The notes under the pieces were generated by a model. The model searched no databases. It was not told the DNA's origin and saw nothing but the letters and a program-made list of their open reading frames with translations. The translations under genes and the position numbers were made by a program. A stretch of 64,000 nucleotides of DNA from Cubamyces lactineus (lineage: Eukaryota > Basidiomycota > Agaricomycetes > Polyporales > Polyporaceae): assembly GCA_022376465.1 (NCBI GenBank), contig JACDTU010000008.1:1550001-1614000 (forward strand). The letters are read 5' to 3'. Positions 46,394-58,155 of the stretch are shown piece after piece (the first letter of the stretch is position 1; every line of letters starts with the position of its first letter).

Positions 46394-47724
46394 ATGGACG
46401 CCCGCTCGTACAAAGACATCCGCACCAAGTCGGGGCACACCTACCACACCTTCGTCGTCCCGCCCACGGACGCGTCCAAGCCCACGCTCCTGCTCGTGCA
46501 CGGCTTCCCGTCCACCGCGCACGACTGGCGCAACCAGGTCGCGTTCTTCACGAAAGCCGGATATGGGGTCGTCGCGCCCGACCTCCTCGGCCACGGCGGC
46601 TCCGCGAAGCCGTCTGGCCTGCAAAACTACGCCCCGAGCAAGATCTGCGCGGACCTGGTGGACATTCTCGACCAGGTGAAGGCTGTTCGCGCGGTGGCTA
46701 TTGGCCACGATTGGTACGTTCGTCGGTTTAGCCACAGTCGTCGGGCCTGGGATTGACCACGTCATGGCTGCATGCGCGCAGGGGCTCCATTGTCACGTCG
46801 CGTCTAGCATCCTATCACCCACAGCGATTTGTTGCGTTTGCCTTCCTGGCTGGAGGCTACTACCCTCTCCTCGCGGGCTTCGATGTCGCTGCCGCCCTTG
46901 CTTTTAACAAACAGAACTTCCAGTCTGAGCTGTTCGGCTACTGGGTGTAGGTCCAGCTACATACTATGTATCAGAGATGAGTGTCTGACAGCGATAAATC
47001 TGTTAGCTTCCTCGCAGAGGACGGTGCGAAGAACGTGGTCGATGCCCATGTCAGTTCAAGTCGCATATCATCCATCTACCGCCAACTGACCACTATTGCC
47101 ACCTCCAGCTCGAATCCTTGCTGAGCATCTGGTACACCTCTGACCCGACGCTGTGGAAGACCGTGCTCTCGCCTACGGGCGCCCTCAAAGCCTGGCTGCA
47201 AGCCGACAAGAAGGCGCCCCTCGCGTCTTACATCACGCCAGAGGTGAGGCTTGCCAAGGTTTTACGGCGCGCGGCGCAGCGGTACTGACATTGAGCCGAC
47301 GTTTGCTGCAGGAGAAGACGCGCATGCTGAACGAATGGCGCAAGACCGGCCTCGGCACCGCGCTCAACTGGTACAAGGTCATGGCCACCGGGCTCATGTC
47401 CAAAGATGATGAAGGTACGCCGCTCCCCCATCTCCCCCCCCCCCACCCCCCCCAACTCGGGCGCCAGCCCGGAACGTCCGTTCACTGATCATGACACGCA
47501 CAGCGGTAAACAAGGAGAAGCTCGCGCTCGCGCACCCCGTGTACTTCGCCGCGTGCACGCGCGACTACGTCTGCCTCGCGGAGCCGTCCGCGCGCATCGT
47601 GCAGAACTTCTGCCCGAGGGCGACCGTGGAGATGTTCGACACCGGGCACTGGGTGCAGCTCGAGGCCCCGGACAAGCTCAACAAGTCCCTCCTCGCGTGG
47701 CTCGAGAAGGCCGTTGGCAAGTGA
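46394..47724 (+). CDS. Alpha/beta hydrolase, soluble epoxide hydrolase type
   Basis: Predicted alpha/beta-fold hydrolase of the epoxide-hydrolase/haloalkane-dehalogenase clade. The start gives MDARSYKDIRTKSGHTYHTF. The oxyanion motif is LLLVHGFPSTAHDWRNQV, followed by GYGVVAPDLLGHGGSAKP. The nucleophile elbow AIGHDWGS is split by an intron (GHDW on exon 1, GS after it) with Asp as nucleophile, as in epoxide hydrolases. Later exons give SRLASYHPQRFVAFAFLAGG, a cap domain (FGYWVFLAEDGAKNVVDAHL; SIWYTSDPTLWKTVL), then FAACTRDYVCLAE with the probable acid and FDTGHWVQLEAPDKLNKSLL with the catalytic His. The end is LLAWLEKAVGK. About 335 residues. One intron carries a near-homopolymer C tract (47433-47453). 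The substrate is unknown; epoxides from P450 chemistry are one possibility only. Confidence 0.85.
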
Positions 47725-48151
47725 TGCGTGGGTGGTGTACGTATGCTACGCCCGGGTGCGTCTCGTGCGGTGTTGCTACATGTACGCTTCGTCTTGGAGC
47801 ATGATAAGAGGAGGGTTATGCGCGTTTTACGAGTGTTGTATGTGATTAGACCGGTACTATGTACAACGTATGTTCTATGCAAGCCGCGATTGCGTTAATC
47901 TCAGGAAAGGGATGATGCCGAACCAACTATAGGGAGTGTGGAGAAGGGCGGATATCAATGGTCGAACGAGTGTATGAGTACATAAATGCTGCAAGTGATA
48001 TACGGTATCCTAGAATATAATATGAGCCCCCAGGAGTCTACGCTATCGCGTAGGAATGCCAGTCAAACCGATCGTCCCGTCCAAGGTCCAAGGCCTCAGG
48101 CATGCGTCTCACGCAGCACCAAGACCACGCCTCCCTAGGCCAACTACTCCA
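47725..48151. other. Convergent 3' region
   Basis: The hydrolase and the coiled-coil protein end toward each other here. No coding signal; 3' UTRs and polyadenylation sites are expected. Confidence 0.4.
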
Positions 48152-50798
48152 CTACCCCGACGAATGCCCCGCGCCCCTATGCGCGCCCCGCCGCTCCGCC
48201 TCCAACACGACCTTCGGCCCGCGCTTCGCCATCGCCCATAGGAACAGCATAACCACGACGATGAACTGGAGCCACAGCCACGCCTCGAGCACAAAGCCCA
48301 CGATCCCCTCGCGCCTCACCGAGTCCGCCACCGCCGCGGCCTCGCCGTGCGACAGCCGGCGGAGCTCGACGGACTTCTCAGCGTCCCCGGACTCGTCCTC
48401 TTCTGCTGCTGCAGCAGCGTCTGGCGGGCTGGCGGGAGCGGACAGAGAGAAACCGAGGCTCGCGAGGCTCGCGCGGTGGCGCACGCGCTTGACCTGCAGG
48501 ACCGCGTCGTCGAACGTCTCGTCCAGGATCGCGCCCGGGTCCTGGCCCGGGGCCGCGCGGCTCTTCCCCTTCTTGCTGGGCCGCCTGCCGAGCGTGGAGG
48601 TGGACTGGCGCTTGCGCAGGACGTTGTCTCGCAGCGAGTCTTGCTGGAAGCGGCCCTCGACCCACCGGTTCGTGCGCGCACGTACGGTCTGCGAGAGGCG
48701 GTGTTGTCGTGTGGCTGCAGGAGAGCGTAGCCTGTCTGGGGTTGGCGTAGGAGGCTCGATGTTGAGTTGGAGGGCCGGGGCGCGGGGAGGGGTAGATGGG
48801 CCCGCGACGCATTCCTCTGCTTGGATGTTCTCGTTCGGGAATGAGATGAGAGGATATGGCGGGTGTGTCTCTGCTGGTGACCCGGGGGCAGACTGTGAGG
48901 TGTTGAGGCCTGCAAGATCGTGCAGACTGCTTGCTCGGAGATGGTGATTGAACCCGCGCTCGGGCCAGTCATCGCCAAACTCGCTTCCCAATTCGCTCCC
49001 TAGCGTACGACCGGTGTGTGGGCCCTCAGTTGGTGTTTGCAGTGTACTGAGGGTCGGTGAAGGAGGCGCGAGGCCGTCCGTCGCTGCGATAGACCACATG
49101 GACGTATCGGCCTCTTCAGCGGGCTTCGCGGCAGGGCGAAAGCTCGGCGAGGCTTTGAGCGAGGGAGGGTACTCGCCCCAAGGTGGAATGGGCTCTTCGG
49201 AGCCTGCGTCTGCTCCTGGCTGTGGGTCAAAGAGACCGACTACCGACTTTCGAGCCTTATGTCCGGGGCCCCCTCCTCTGTGCCCTGTCGGGTCATCCCG
49301 AACAGTGCTCTGCATCTCTTTGAGAATACCGTCTGCAAATTCCTCCTCGTCATCTTGAGCCACGAGATTGCTCATGTCGCGGACCAGCGTACGGCGGAGG
49401 CTGCTGAACCGAATGGTGCCGCCTGAAGGGACTCTGCGAGAAGGAGCAGGCTCCTCTTCAGGATCCTCGATGTCGATGTCCGCTACGTCGAGGCAGTCGT
49501 AGACTCTCCTGATGGTGTCTACGTCCCACTGAGCGGCGCGCATCCGTTCCTCTGTCATCTTCTGCTGCTCCTTGATCTGGGCGTTGGTCTCTTCGAGCTC
49601 GCGGATTTTTGACAGAAGCTGTGAGATGATCGCGAACTCAGTCCCGGAGCGTCCGTGAGTAGATGCTTGAGACGTGGGGAAGAAGGGACTGTGCACAGCG
49701 GGATCCTCTTCCTCGGACGGGTCGCTGTCGAAGGATGCCGAAGACTGGTCAAAGGAGACGTCGGAGGAGTCAGCAGAGACGTCGGACTCGGCCAGAGGGA
49801 GGAAGCGGCGCTTGCGGGACGTCGACCGAGGTAATTCTGGCGGCGGCGCAAAATCTCTCACTTCGGACTCGTATGAATCCGACGCTGTCATCAGATCCGT
49901 CTTCTTCATAGCCTGGCGCCACGCTTCCCGCTCCTCCTTCAGCCGTTGTGCTTGCACCGCGTTCACCGCCGCCTTTGCCTGCTCCTCCAGCTCTGCGCCC
50001 TTCGCCTGCGTCCTGTCCAGCTCTTCCCGCAGAGTCTGTATTTCCTTCTCCAGCGTGGCCAGCTTACGCCTTCCGTCCCGGTCCGCTTTCGTCGACTCTG
50101 CTTCCAGCTTCTCCAGCTTGTCGAGAAGCTCGGCGTTTTGGTCGGCCAGGTGAGCGAGCTCTGTAGGGGTCACGGAGATCCTGCGGGTATGGCGGAGACG
50201 TGCAGCAGGAGGCAGGGGCTGCAAGGAGTCCTCGGAAGAGGTAGGGAACATCACCGCAGAGAAGGACGACGAGCCGACAAAACTGGACGACCCCATTCGC
50301 GGAGACGTGGGGGTGGAGGGAGAAGGGGAGGTGAGTCCAGTGCCTGACGGTAGTCTGGCGAGGAGGGCTTCATGCTTCGTCTTGAGCGCGACGTTGTCAT
50401 CGTACAAACTCTTGCACAGAGCCGAAGTGTAGCCCATTTCTGAGACACAGAGAAAATAAGCTTGAACTCGTCGATGAACGCATGCGCGGAGGGGACTAGT
50501 GCACACCTGTCTCGCGAGTCTTGATGATCCCGTCCGCTTTGAGCAGCAGCCCGGAGAGCTCCTCCCTCGACTTCTCCTCCATCCACTCCTCCATGGGTCC
50601 CCCGCCGTGCGCGCCGGTGCCGTCCGGCGACAGCGCGCTGATCAGCTGCGTTGTGACCGGGATGGGCGAATCCAGCAGCATCTCGGAGAGAGGGGGCGCG
50701 TACGGCGGCGGCGGGGCCATGCTGGAGAAGTGCAGGGAGCTTGATTTCCGCGCCTTGGCGGGAGGACGCGGGCGGGGCGTCCCGTTCGTTGAGAGCAT
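48152..50798 (-). CDS. Coiled-coil protein with C-terminal membrane anchor
   Basis: I do not recognise a named family. The start at 50798 gives MLSTNGTPRPRPPAKARKSS, then WMEEKSREELSGLLLKADGI and, across one intron, REIKTRET-type helix continuing EMGYTSALCKSLYDDNVALK. Predicted coiled coils include LADQNAELLDKLEKLEAEST, EKEIQTLREELDRTQAKGAE and a second part ELEETNAQIKEQQKMTEERM. Between and after them are long Ser/Pro/Glu-rich, probably disordered regions. Near the C-terminus a single hydrophobic span reads LWLQFIVVVMLFLWAM, followed by a short basic tail ending HRGAGHSSG. Just two exons, about 870 residues, unusual among these many-intron neighbours. The layout resembles tail-anchored tethers or golgin-like proteins, but that is inference from architecture only. 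Confidence 0.75.
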
Positions 50799-51495
50799 CG
50801 TTGAGCGTGTTCAAGCTGCACGGAGCATACAGAGCGGACGGTTCGAGGGTTGGCAGCCAGGCGGGACTAGGATACGTTCTGCGCACAGGGGTGATCTCAG
50901 GTAGAATGGAGGGACGACACGTAGAATGCGTCACAGGAATTCAGGACGGTAATGACGGCGAGCGAAGCAGGCACCACCGGTGTGCGTGTCGTGTGAGGCT
51001 CGTCGCAGGGTACTACGAGAGGATGTCGAGATGTGTGCGCGGACATCCACGCAGACGTTGGATTTGGGGGAACTTGGACGTCTGATCGAGACATGCGGTC
51101 AGCCACTTTCTGCTTTCACGTGCGCGCCTCGAGCTCCTCGTCCCCTTCCACTCAGTGGCATAAGCAACGGTCGCCTGCCTACGGTCACGACCACCTAGGG
51201 ACGCGGTGTATAAAGCTGCAACGCATGATCAAGAAAGTTATAGACTACGGCGCAGCTAGTCCTTAGTTCGTTATACTTGACGCGGGCGCTGCATGACACG
51301 GACGACTCCCGCAACTTACGACTCCAAAGGCGAAGCATACGCGTGGAATTCACGCAGACCGAGCGAGCCACAACGAAGAACATGAACGCTCGTGTGAGCA
51401 TAAGTGCAAAGACAACGCCAACACGACCCGCGAGTACCAGATATCCAAAATCTCGTTTGTATCTTCGCCGGGAGTCCACATAGCACGCACGCAAC
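50799..51495. other. Coiled-coil gene promoter / DUF6533 gene 3' flank
   Basis: No supported gene. A 116-codon minus frame at 51195-51545 has some hydrophobic residues, but it runs into the last exon of the next gene in another frame. Confidence 0.4.
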
Positions 51496-53194
51496 TCAGG
51501 CCTCAGGGCCCGGCTCAGCCCAGTCGTCCACCCCAAGTTCGTCACCCCACACTAGACTCGACGGCAAGTCAGGCGTCTCCAAAGATATCGCCGTAATTCT
51601 GTGAAAGTCGCTGAGGCTGAGGCCCGACGACCGGGCGGCAGCCGCACGGAGGTTGAGTAGGACGCGGGAGGTTAAAGAACTGTGGACCACCAGATGGAAT
51701 CTGGAAATCCGCGTAGGTTGGTTAGCGATTAGCAGTGTCTAGTTTGCGCTCATGATATGGCGTACAGTTGTAACAAGGAAGACGCTTCCTTCTGTGGTAT
51801 GATCATGGTCAACGGGCGGCATGATAGAGCAATTGAGAAAGTGGACCGCACCGGTGCCAAAGTCATGCAGAGTAAGTTGGCGATGGAGACCAGTAGGATG
51901 ATGGCGTAGAAGCAGGTTCCTACAGCAATGCTGAGATTGTGATTCTAGTTGTATATAATGGGGCACGCACCGTCTCGGTACATGGTGTGCAGCAAGCACG
52001 GCAAGTTGTGATTTGCGATCATGGCTGACCCACCGGTGAGCTGGCTAGATGGGACGGTAAAGTGAATGAACCGTACCTCTCGTCATGCATGCCTTCAGTA
52101 ATGTCAGGGCAACGACAGCTGATCGGAGGCCAAGACGTCAGAGGGAGAGCCAACGTCGCATACTAAATGACGCGCAAGACGTACTCGTTTCCGACAGGAT
52201 GATGCACCCGAAGATCCATACGCTGTTGCCGTCAGAGATACTCATGATGCACCCGGTTTTGATCAATAGCTCATTGCTAGGATCTGAGAGGTCCAACATT
52301 GACCCACTATCAGAGACTCGATGCATTCTATGCGAGCGGACCGTAACGCACACTGTATGGTCCTGAAGTATTGTTGGATGACCACAAGACATGGGGCCTA
52401 CGAAGACGTTCGTGGATTCGTCTGGGCCCAAACAAGGGCATGGGATTGAGGCTACTCACCACGGTCGCGATCGCGAGAGCAATCAATATACCCAACACCA
52501 CCCTACTGAACTCCCAAAGAGCCAGTGTGCGGACAAGGAGGATACCTGGCTAGGCCTCAATATAGGCCACGGAAGGAGAGTGGTGGATGATAGCCTTGCC
52601 TTCTGACGTGAAACAACCTGTGAGGTAGATTACTACCGCCGTACTCAGTATATCATACCACACAGAGCGATTTGATGTACAGACTTGTCATGGTGGTCCA
52701 CCATCCTTTACAAACCTACCAAGATCCGTGCGTCTATGAATTCCAATCCGAGTTGAGAATGAAAATGCGAGTACCTCGAGAGATGGGGGCTCCAAGACTG
52801 TGCCAGCGATCAGTCTAAGGGATCCGCGCTCTATAGCATAGCACAGCGTCATACTCACAGATCACGCTTAGAGCGATCTCAAAGAGTGGCAAGTAGCGGT
52901 TCACGAAGTATATTACCTTCATGACCGTAAACCTCGATGGCCACATCAAGGCGACCTGTGGTATGCGGATGTTAACGTGTCTATATTGGTGAGATGGTTC
53001 ATGACCTCCGACCTCGTCACTAAACGTGTCCACCACATCTAGAATCTGCTGGCAATGGAGACATTGCGACAAAACAAGCGCAATGCTGAATACCTACAAC
53101 TAACACCAGTGTGCTTACTGTTGTTATAGAATATACGGAGCGTGTCAGCGAGTATCTGAAGATCGGGGTAGGAGACGGCCCGAACCGTTGGCAT
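51496..53194 (-). CDS. DUF6533-type multipass membrane protein (intron-rich)
   Basis: Member of a large basidiomycete-specific family of about seven-span membrane proteins of unknown function. Pieces in family order on the minus strand: VSYPDLQILADTLRIFYNN from 53194; ALVLSQCLHCQQILDVVDTF with SDEV; after an intron ALMWPSRFTVMKVIYFVNRY and LPLFEIALSVI; then LVRTLALWEFSRVVLGILIA (the family's RTYALW-type span) near 52480-52530; YRDG and FYAIILLVSIANLLCMTLA near 51880-51970; and a last exon with VHSSLTSRVLLNLRAAAARS, ending DDWAEPGPEA. Several exons between these are uncertain, and the first intron would be very short. The family assignment is fair; the gene could be partly decayed. No function is known. 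Confidence 0.6.
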
Positions 53195-54003
53195 ACTGCA
53201 ACATTGTTCCGTAGTCAGCGATGCAACGAGACCAGGATGCTACAAAGCATAACCTACTTTGATTGATAGGAGAAGGCCAGGATGGGACAGTGCACCTTCG
53301 AGGAGGTTGGGCAAGTCTGACATAGATATCACGATACGCTGGGGCGACGCTCGTAGTGATCTGAAGGGGCGTTCATTCCTCTCTTGTACTATGACAATGG
53401 CGCGTGTAGCTGGCGCCGACGATAGAAGTCGAGTCAGTCATTGCCGGTAGCGCGTACAACTGAAGCCGGTAGTGGTAAGCCCGTGTCGGGCACAGCCGCG
53501 GCGTTTTCATAGAAATGAACGCGGAGCATCATGAACGGCCTCGGAGAGAGTGGATGATGTGGGCATCGCTTTCACCACGTGGAAGGTCTAGTATACAAGT
53601 GCTGGGGTTTTGTTAGCGCTGCTGCAGGAAAGCCGGGCTTGTACTGACCTTGCGCTTCCTTCATCTCGGCCGCATCTCTCACCGAACTTGGTTCGTGCGG
53701 AACATGGCTGAGGTGCAGGAGCCGCAGTGGAGGCGCTTGCGGACCCGTGAGCTTGTACAATTCGAGACCTACAGTCAGCCATGGCTCTGGTACGCGTACC
53801 TTGGGATCGCAATGCATGAGTCTCGACGCGCCAGCGATACGGTGCGATAGAGCATGGACGACGAATAGGTGGATGTCTGAGTTTACAATGCGACGTGATT
53901 ACCATGATACATATCTACGGATGTATGATACTGATGCTCTGTGGACCAAAAGAGGAGCAGACATATGGGTCGAAACGAGAGGATTGGCATGCAGCAAGGA
54001 ATA
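53195..54003. other. Spacer between DUF6533 gene and nucleoporin
   Basis: No gene supported. Open frames at 53572-53905 on both strands have no domain. A 467-codon plus frame that begins at 53747 is the antisense shadow of the FG-repeat gene. Confidence 0.4.
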
Positions 54004-57000
54004 CTACTTTTGCGTATTCTGGCCCGCATTTGAGGATGACCCGAAGGAAAATGAGCCCGAGGGTGCACCGAAGCCAGAGGAGCCAAAGCCCTGCTGGGCG
54101 TTGCCAAACGGCGAAGACGCGGCAGGCGTGCTGGCGTTGTTACTCGAAGGTTGCGCCCCGAAACCGAACGGCGAACTCGCAGCTGGCGTGGAGGTGTTGT
54201 TGCTGCCATTGGTGTTGGAAGCTCCGAACCCAAAGCCGCCGAAGGGCTTGTTTTCTGTCTTGTTCTCGGTAGCGCCGGTGGCAGGGGTTGTTGACGAACC
54301 ACCGTTGTTTCCCGCGGGGGCACCGAAGGAGAATGTAGGCTTGCTAGTGGAATTAGTGCCGCTTGAGGAACCCGAGCCAAACGCCGGCGCGGATGAAGAC
54401 GCGCCGAAGGTCGGAGCGGTCGAAGATGAACCAAACGCCGACGCCGATGTGGTAGAACCGAACGGCGATGCCGTAGACGAAGCTCCAAACGCAGGCGTGG
54501 ACGAGGTCCCGAACGCAGGCGTGGATGAGGACCCGAATGCGGGCGTGGACGAGGAAAATCCGAGGGAAAATGCGGACTTCGTAGCTGGGGCATCCGGTTT
54601 GGGAGTACTCGAGCTCTGTGCACCGCTGGCACCGCCAAAAATGGATGTAGAGGACGACGGCGCAGAGGTGTTGCCAAACGAGAACGCGGGCTTCGGAGCC
54701 TCAGCAGGAGCCGATGCGTTCGAAGCTGGTGCGGTCGGAGCGCCAAAAGAGAACGCCGATTTCGGGCCTTCTGCGGGAGCCGAGGCCGACGTGTTACTTG
54801 CGGCCGGGGCAGGGTTACCGAATGAGAACGCAGACTTGGGGGCCTCTGCAGGCTTAGTCGATCCGTTGGCGGTGCCAAAAGGTGACGCGCTCGATGTCGA
54901 TGAGGTCGTGCCGGTAGCAGCTCCGAATGGAGAGGCATTGTTCGCTGCTGGCGCTGCACTGGAAGCTGCACCGAATGGCGACGAGTTGGATGTGTTAGAG
55001 TTCCCTCCGAACGGCGACGAAGTAGAGGTGTTTGAGCCGCCAAAGGAGAATGCCGATTTAGCAGCGGGAGGGTTCGCGGCGTTCGTGGCGCTACTGTTCT
55101 GGAATGAGTTCACGGCGCTACTTGTGCTTGCACTCGATCCAGCAGGCTGAGAGCTGGCATTATTCACACCGAAGCTGAACTTGGGCGTAGATGTCCCAGG
55201 ACCCGCGCTCGTCGCGGACGAAGGAGCAGCGGAGGTAGCACCATTCGTGGCAGGCGCTGAGTTGGCCGGCTTCGATGGCGCGCCAAAGCTGAACTTCGGC
55301 GGCTCGGGGGCAGCGGCACCTGAGGCAGGGGCGGTGGGGGCACTCTTCGCAGCATCCGACGGCGTCCCATTCGTAGCATTAGACGCAGATGAACCAGGCT
55401 TGGCAAATGAGAACGTCGCAGGAGAGGCAGCCACAGGAGGAGGGCCCATGCCAAGACGCGAAAGCAACGAACCTCCCGGAATTGGCTTAGCTTCGTCGGG
55501 CTTGGCAGTTCCGTTCGTCGCAGGGGCAGCGTTCGTCTGCTGCTGTGCCGTGGTGGGTGCAGGCGCGAAGGAGAACGTAGGTTTGGGTGCAGTGGAAGCC
55601 TGAGACGTCGCCGGTGTGGTCGATGTACTATTGGCACTAGGTGCAGTCGCTTGTTCCGCGGGTTTGGCGAAGAAGTTCGGGACGCTGCCAGAACTCGCGG
55701 AGGGTGCGGCGGGAGCCGTCGCTGGAGGTTTGGCAAAGAAGTTTGGCACCGACCCTGATGCTTGAGTGTCCGACTTGTTGGTAGCCGACGGCGCCGTAGT
55801 TGTGGCAGGAGTCGTGGCGGGAGGCGCGGCAGAGGCGGGAGTACTACTGGGGGCAGAAGATGACGGGAAAGGGAACAACGGCGCGGCTGGCTTGGTGGAT
55901 CCAGAGGGCGCCGTAGCAGGGTTCGAGCTAGGAACGCTCAACTTCGGCATTTCCGCAGTAGGCTTGCTTGGCTGTGCCGATGTCGAGGGAGGCGCGAAGC
56001 TGAATGAGGGCACAGTGGGTTGTGGTGTCAACTCTGGCTTTTTGGCTGTTGCCGTCGGCGCGGATGGTGCCGCCCCGAACGACGTAGAAGTTGTCGCTGG
56101 AGCAGTCGTAGCCGCTGGCGCAGACGTCACCTTGGCTTGCTGTTGCTGTTTCTCCCTAATTTTCGACATAGCGGCAGCCTCGAGGTCCTGCTTCTCCCAC
56201 TTCGAGTAAGACTTCGACTTCTGTAGCTTGGGACTGTCAGACGCTGGCGACGCTGGGACTTGATATACGGTCGAAATGCGGCGACTCGAAGTAACGGGAG
56301 AGGGCGCAAGCACGCTCAGACGTAATGGGTTCCCAGTGATGGATTGTCGCAGCGATCCCCTCTTAGCCGGACTCTCTCTAGATGCCATCGTTGAAGACCA
56401 GAGAAGGTTCTTGCCAGCTTTTGACGGAGAATCCTGAACCAATGGTCAACATGATGATCCATCATGAACGGACTGAACTTACCGGAACGCTGGTGGGGGT
56501 TTGCGGTTCTGGGGAAGGTGGTGCATCTTGCCATGCTAGTTCGTGCCGCTCCTTCGCGGCTTGATACTCCTCTTCAGTGAGCCAAGTCTCCACGTAAACA
56601 TCGACATTGGCACGGCGGTCGGGATGTTGGGAATCACTCGGCTGAATGCGTGGATCAGAGCCTCGCCCAGACTTACGTTTACATGAACTTACCATAGGAA
56701 ATCGGGACCGGGACTTCTTGACCAGTTCTTGACGTAGTCTCTGGCCATTGGGTCCGACTTTGTACCTGACACCATTCGCCTCCCATTCTTCTCCGATGCG
56801 CCTGCCTTTGCACAGAGGGTCGTTCGAGACGGGTATAGCATCCTCGTCAGACCGCTTGCCACGTTTCTTCCGCATTGACTCCCGCGTTGGCCGCTCGGCT
56901 TCGGAATCGTCGCTATCGTGAGAGTCAAGATCGCGAACGCGCTTCTGGCCACGAGATAAGGACTGCGATAGCTTGTTCGAGACTATCCGCCTTCGTCGCT

Positions 57001-58155
57001 GTCGCTCAGGCTTCTCGTCTTCGTCCATGAAGGAGTCCTCGCCACCAAAGGTAGAGCCAGCCTCGGCCCGATCGCGCTTCTTCCCTCGTACGTTGGACGG
57101 GAAGTCTTCTAGGTCGCCATCCAGGTCATCTTCATCCATCCCGTCCTCGGATGTATCGGCTGAGTTGTCGATGGATACTTTACGTGCCCTCTTGTCACGT
57201 CGCTCTGCACGAATGAAAGCAAGGCCTTCATCGTCCTCGAGACTAGCCACACGCTTGGATCCGCGCTTGGTGGGTCCCACATGTTGCTCAGCGTCCATAC
57301 GAGGATCTTGCCATTCAGGCGCCTCAGCCATATTGACGACCTTTTCTCCTTCTACTCGAGACTTCTTGGCCAGCGTCTCCGAACCAACGTCCATCTCATC
57401 ATCGAGGGCATGTTTGCCGCGAACATTACGCGTGGCTGCGACGTGTGCACCACCGTTCGAACCGGAGCCGGTTGAACGAACAGGAGCCTGAGGAGCGCCG
57501 CTTTGAAGGGACCTTGAGGCAGGTAGATCATAACTGGGCGGAGCGTCAAGAGGGGCGTTCGTGGGAGACTACATGAGAATGCTGTACCTGTCGTGTCCAG
57601 GGTTAAGAGACGTAGAAGCATAGCCATTCTGGTATCCGGTAGAGGTGCCAGCGGGAGATGATAGGAATGCTGCAGCTATGGAAAGGTATATGTCTGCACT
57701 TCGATTGCTAGGCCATTGACCAGAGATTGTACTTACGGGTCACAGTGTCTGAAGGTCGCGGAGGGAAATGCTGGCCGTCTTCCATGGGAGCTTCTTGTGG
57801 GGCCTGGCGAGTAGTAGAGCCCCTTCCCTCACGTTTCTTCCGAGCTTGCAACGCAGCAGCGTAGGCGACATTGAACGGTCTATGGTCATCATCTGGAATG
57901 CCGTGGCGGCGACGCATCGCCCTTGAGAAACGGTCAGCCACGGTAGGATATGGCAGGATTTTCTGGCACTCACTTTCGATACCTAGTCTCCCTCCATTGC
58001 CTATAGTGTGGTGCTATACGAACCCATGCGATCGCTGCGACTGTTACGAAACCAAGGAGAAGGGTCATGCGCCCAGGATCGGACCAGAAGGGAGGACGTG
58101 GAGGTGAGACCTGGATGCGTCCTCCGAGGATGTCGGCCGATTCATCGCTGTGCAT
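54004..58155 (-). CDS. FG-repeat nucleoporin with N-terminal membrane span (POM121-like layout)
   Basis: Very large nuclear pore protein. Exon 1 starts at 58155 (MHSDESADILGGRIQVSPPR) and encodes one membrane helix, MTLLLGFVTVAAIAWV, near residues 30-48, followed by basic HYRQWRETRYR. Intron 1 joins in phase to KAMRRRHGIPDDDHRPFNVA and a Lys/Arg-rich helix AALQARKKREGRG. Further exons connect in phase (NPGHDSYDLPASRS across 57590-57535) to a region with repeated NLS-like clusters (PTKRGSKR, ERRDKRARK, GKKRDRAE, RMRKKRGKR-like), then YVETWLTEEEYQAAKERHEL. The last exon, about 800 residues, is Ser/Thr/Ala/Pro-rich with many FG, FSFG and SPFG units, ending SSSNAGQNTQK. About 1,300 residues in all. 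Yeast Nup1 and fission-yeast Nup124 share the basic-plus-FG part but have no membrane helix; animal POM121 has the same order of parts. Confidence 0.8.

Noticed and set aside
53883..55043. 386-codon minus-strand open frame, Arg/Pro/Leu-rich
   Set aside because: Same strand as the nucleoporin but in a shifted frame. A low-complexity shadow that ends inside the FG region.
53747..55150. 467-codon plus-strand open frame, Glu/Asp/Pro/Ala-rich
   Set aside because: Exact antisense of the FG-repeat exon. The repetitive Ser/Ala/Gly/Phe codons leave the opposite strand free of stops. No domain, and the real gene is clear on the minus strand.
57540..57600. Very short 19-nt intron in the nucleoporin gene
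   Set aside because: A longer join (donor after GGACACGACAG, acceptor before TTATGATC, about 54 nt) keeps the phase and gives NPGHDSYDLPASRS, so the tiny intron is not needed.
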